A stretch of 14,222 nucleotides of DNA from an uncultured Clostridia bacterium (GTDB lineage Bacteria > Bacillota_A > Clostridia > Christensenellales > Aristaeellaceae), in the NCBI GenBank assembly GCA_947166205.1, contig CAMVDI010000024.1, forward strand, positions 1-14,222, in the 5' to 3' direction. This document shows, piece after piece, positions 13,515-14,222 of the stretch (its first letter is position 1; every line of letters starts with the position of its first letter). The translations under genes and the position numbers were made by a program. The notes below the pieces were generated by a model. The model saw nothing but the letters and a program-made list of their open reading frames with translations, had not been told where the DNA came from and did not search any database.

Positions 13515-14222
13515 TTATTCCGGCAGAAGACGGTCCGCCTTTTTCAGGAAGATGGCGGCGTACTCTTCGTAATACTCATCAAAGTGATGCTGATGCTCAT
13601 GCTGGAGCATCTCGGACATGGCGTGGACGTCCAGGGCGTTGTCCGCCAGCTCGACCAGCACGATGGCGATATTCGAGCAGTGATCGGAAATCCGCTCGAA
13701 GTCGGCCACAAGGTCGTTGAACACGTAGCCGTTGACGATGGTGCACTTTCCCTTCTGCAGACGCTGGGCGTGCTTTTCCTTCATCCGGCGGCAGACCAGG
13801 TCGATGACCTGCTCCAGGGGTTCGACCCGGCAGGCGGCGTCGATATCGTTTTCCGCGAAGCTGCTGAAGGTGATCTCCACGATCGTCCGGATCGCGTCCT
13901 TCAGGTTCTCCATCTCCTTGTCGCCCTTCTCGGAGAACAGGATGTTCTTCTCGTGAATCTCCTGAGCGCGCTCGGCCACGTTCAGCGCGTGGTCGCTGAT
14001 CCGCTCCAGATCCGTGATGGCCCGGAGATACTGGCTGACCGCCCGGTTCTGGGTTTCCGTCATTTCCCGGCCGGTCAGCTTCATCAGGTAGCTGCCGATC
14101 TTGTCCTCATACCGGTCGATGATGCCCTCAAGCTTCCGCACGGATTCCAGACCCTTCTCGGAATAATCCTTCAGCAGGTCCATGGCGGAGATCAGGGAAT
14201 TCCGCGCCAGCTCGGCCATCTT
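13515..14222 (-). CDS. Na/Pi cotransporter family protein, C-terminal PhoU domain (partial)
   Basis: The frame runs off the right edge, and the codon before the first visible Met (Lys) is open, so the N-terminal membrane part lies outside the window. The visible 235 residues form an all-helical PhoU-like bundle with the repeated pattern DLERISDHALNVAE (about 72-85) and DFERISDHCSNIAIV (about 174-188), whose Glu/Asp residues bind metal ions. RYEDKIGSYLMKLTGREMTE also fits the PhoU tail of the NptA-like PNaS transporters found in Firmicutes. A free-standing PhoU would be of similar length (about 220), but the sequence begins mid-helix and the style is that of the transporter tail. It ends in a His-rich stretch (QHEHQHHFDEYYEEY). 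It should regulate phosphate uptake. Confidence 0.85.
   Translation of the reverse strand, partial: KMAELARNSLISAMDLLKDYSEKGLESVRKLEGIIDRYEDKIGSYLMKLTGREMTETQNRAVSQYLRAITDLERISDHALNVAERAQEIHEKNILFSEKGDKEMENLKDAIRTIVEITFSSFAENDIDAACRVEPLEQVIDLVCRRMKEKHAQRLQKGKCTIVNGYVFNDLVADFERISDHCSNIAIVLVELADNALDVHAMSEMLQHEHQHHFDEYYEEYAAIFLKKADRLLPE

Noticed and set aside
1..14222. CRISPR arrays, tRNA or rRNA genes, transposases, integrases
   Set aside because: I looked for regularly spaced repeats, tRNA-like cloverleaf ends and transposase or recombinase motifs on both strands and saw none.

Overview
The window looks like chromosomal DNA from a GC-rich member of the Clostridia, probably an intestinal or rumen species. 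The evidence is strong AGGAGG-type ribosome binding sites throughout, a YtrA-type GntR regulator controlling a small ABC transporter, MacAB-like exporters whose adaptors lack the hairpin that docks on TolC, a Na/Pi cotransporter with a PhoU tail, and two enzymes for plant cell-wall sugars and esters (a GH36 alpha-galactosidase and an Est1E-like cinnamoyl esterase). The species assignment is inference; no rRNA or other marker gene is present.

Layout. 2-271 (+): C-terminal part of a small cysteine-rich protein. 302-2488 (-): alpha-galactosidase, with a terminator between the two. 2748-2966 (+): 72-aa protein with its own consensus promoter, divergent from the alpha-galactosidase, followed by a terminator. 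5018-3199 (-): operon of GntR regulator, ABC ATPase and ABC permease, with a near-perfect promoter and a palindromic operator. 5886-5143 (-): esterase, with a leader that carries three related GC-rich hairpins. 6282-7101 (+): a doubtful 33-aa CxxC ORF and a secreted protein of unknown function. 8680-7205 (-): a single ORF that joins a complete voltage-gated potassium channel to a complete YtqB/MnmM-type SAM methyltransferase. 9089-13300 (+): four-gene MacAB-like export operon (adaptor, ATPase, permease, second adaptor), ended by a bidirectional terminator. 14222-13515 (-): C-terminal PhoU part of a Na/Pi cotransporter, cut by the window edge.

The stretch from about 6040 to 9060 is visibly poorer in G+C than both flanks. 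It carries two pairs of dispersed direct repeats, the secreted protein and the channel-methyltransferase fusion, which suggests a separate history. The fusion is the most unusual object in the window: an ion-conducting membrane module with an intact selectivity filter and S4 charges, covalently linked to a methyltransferase whose single-domain relatives modify the tRNA wobble uridine. The four export genes form one tightly coupled transcription unit and are best read as a monoderm MacAB-type exporter with two non-identical adaptors. The GntR operon is likely autoregulated.
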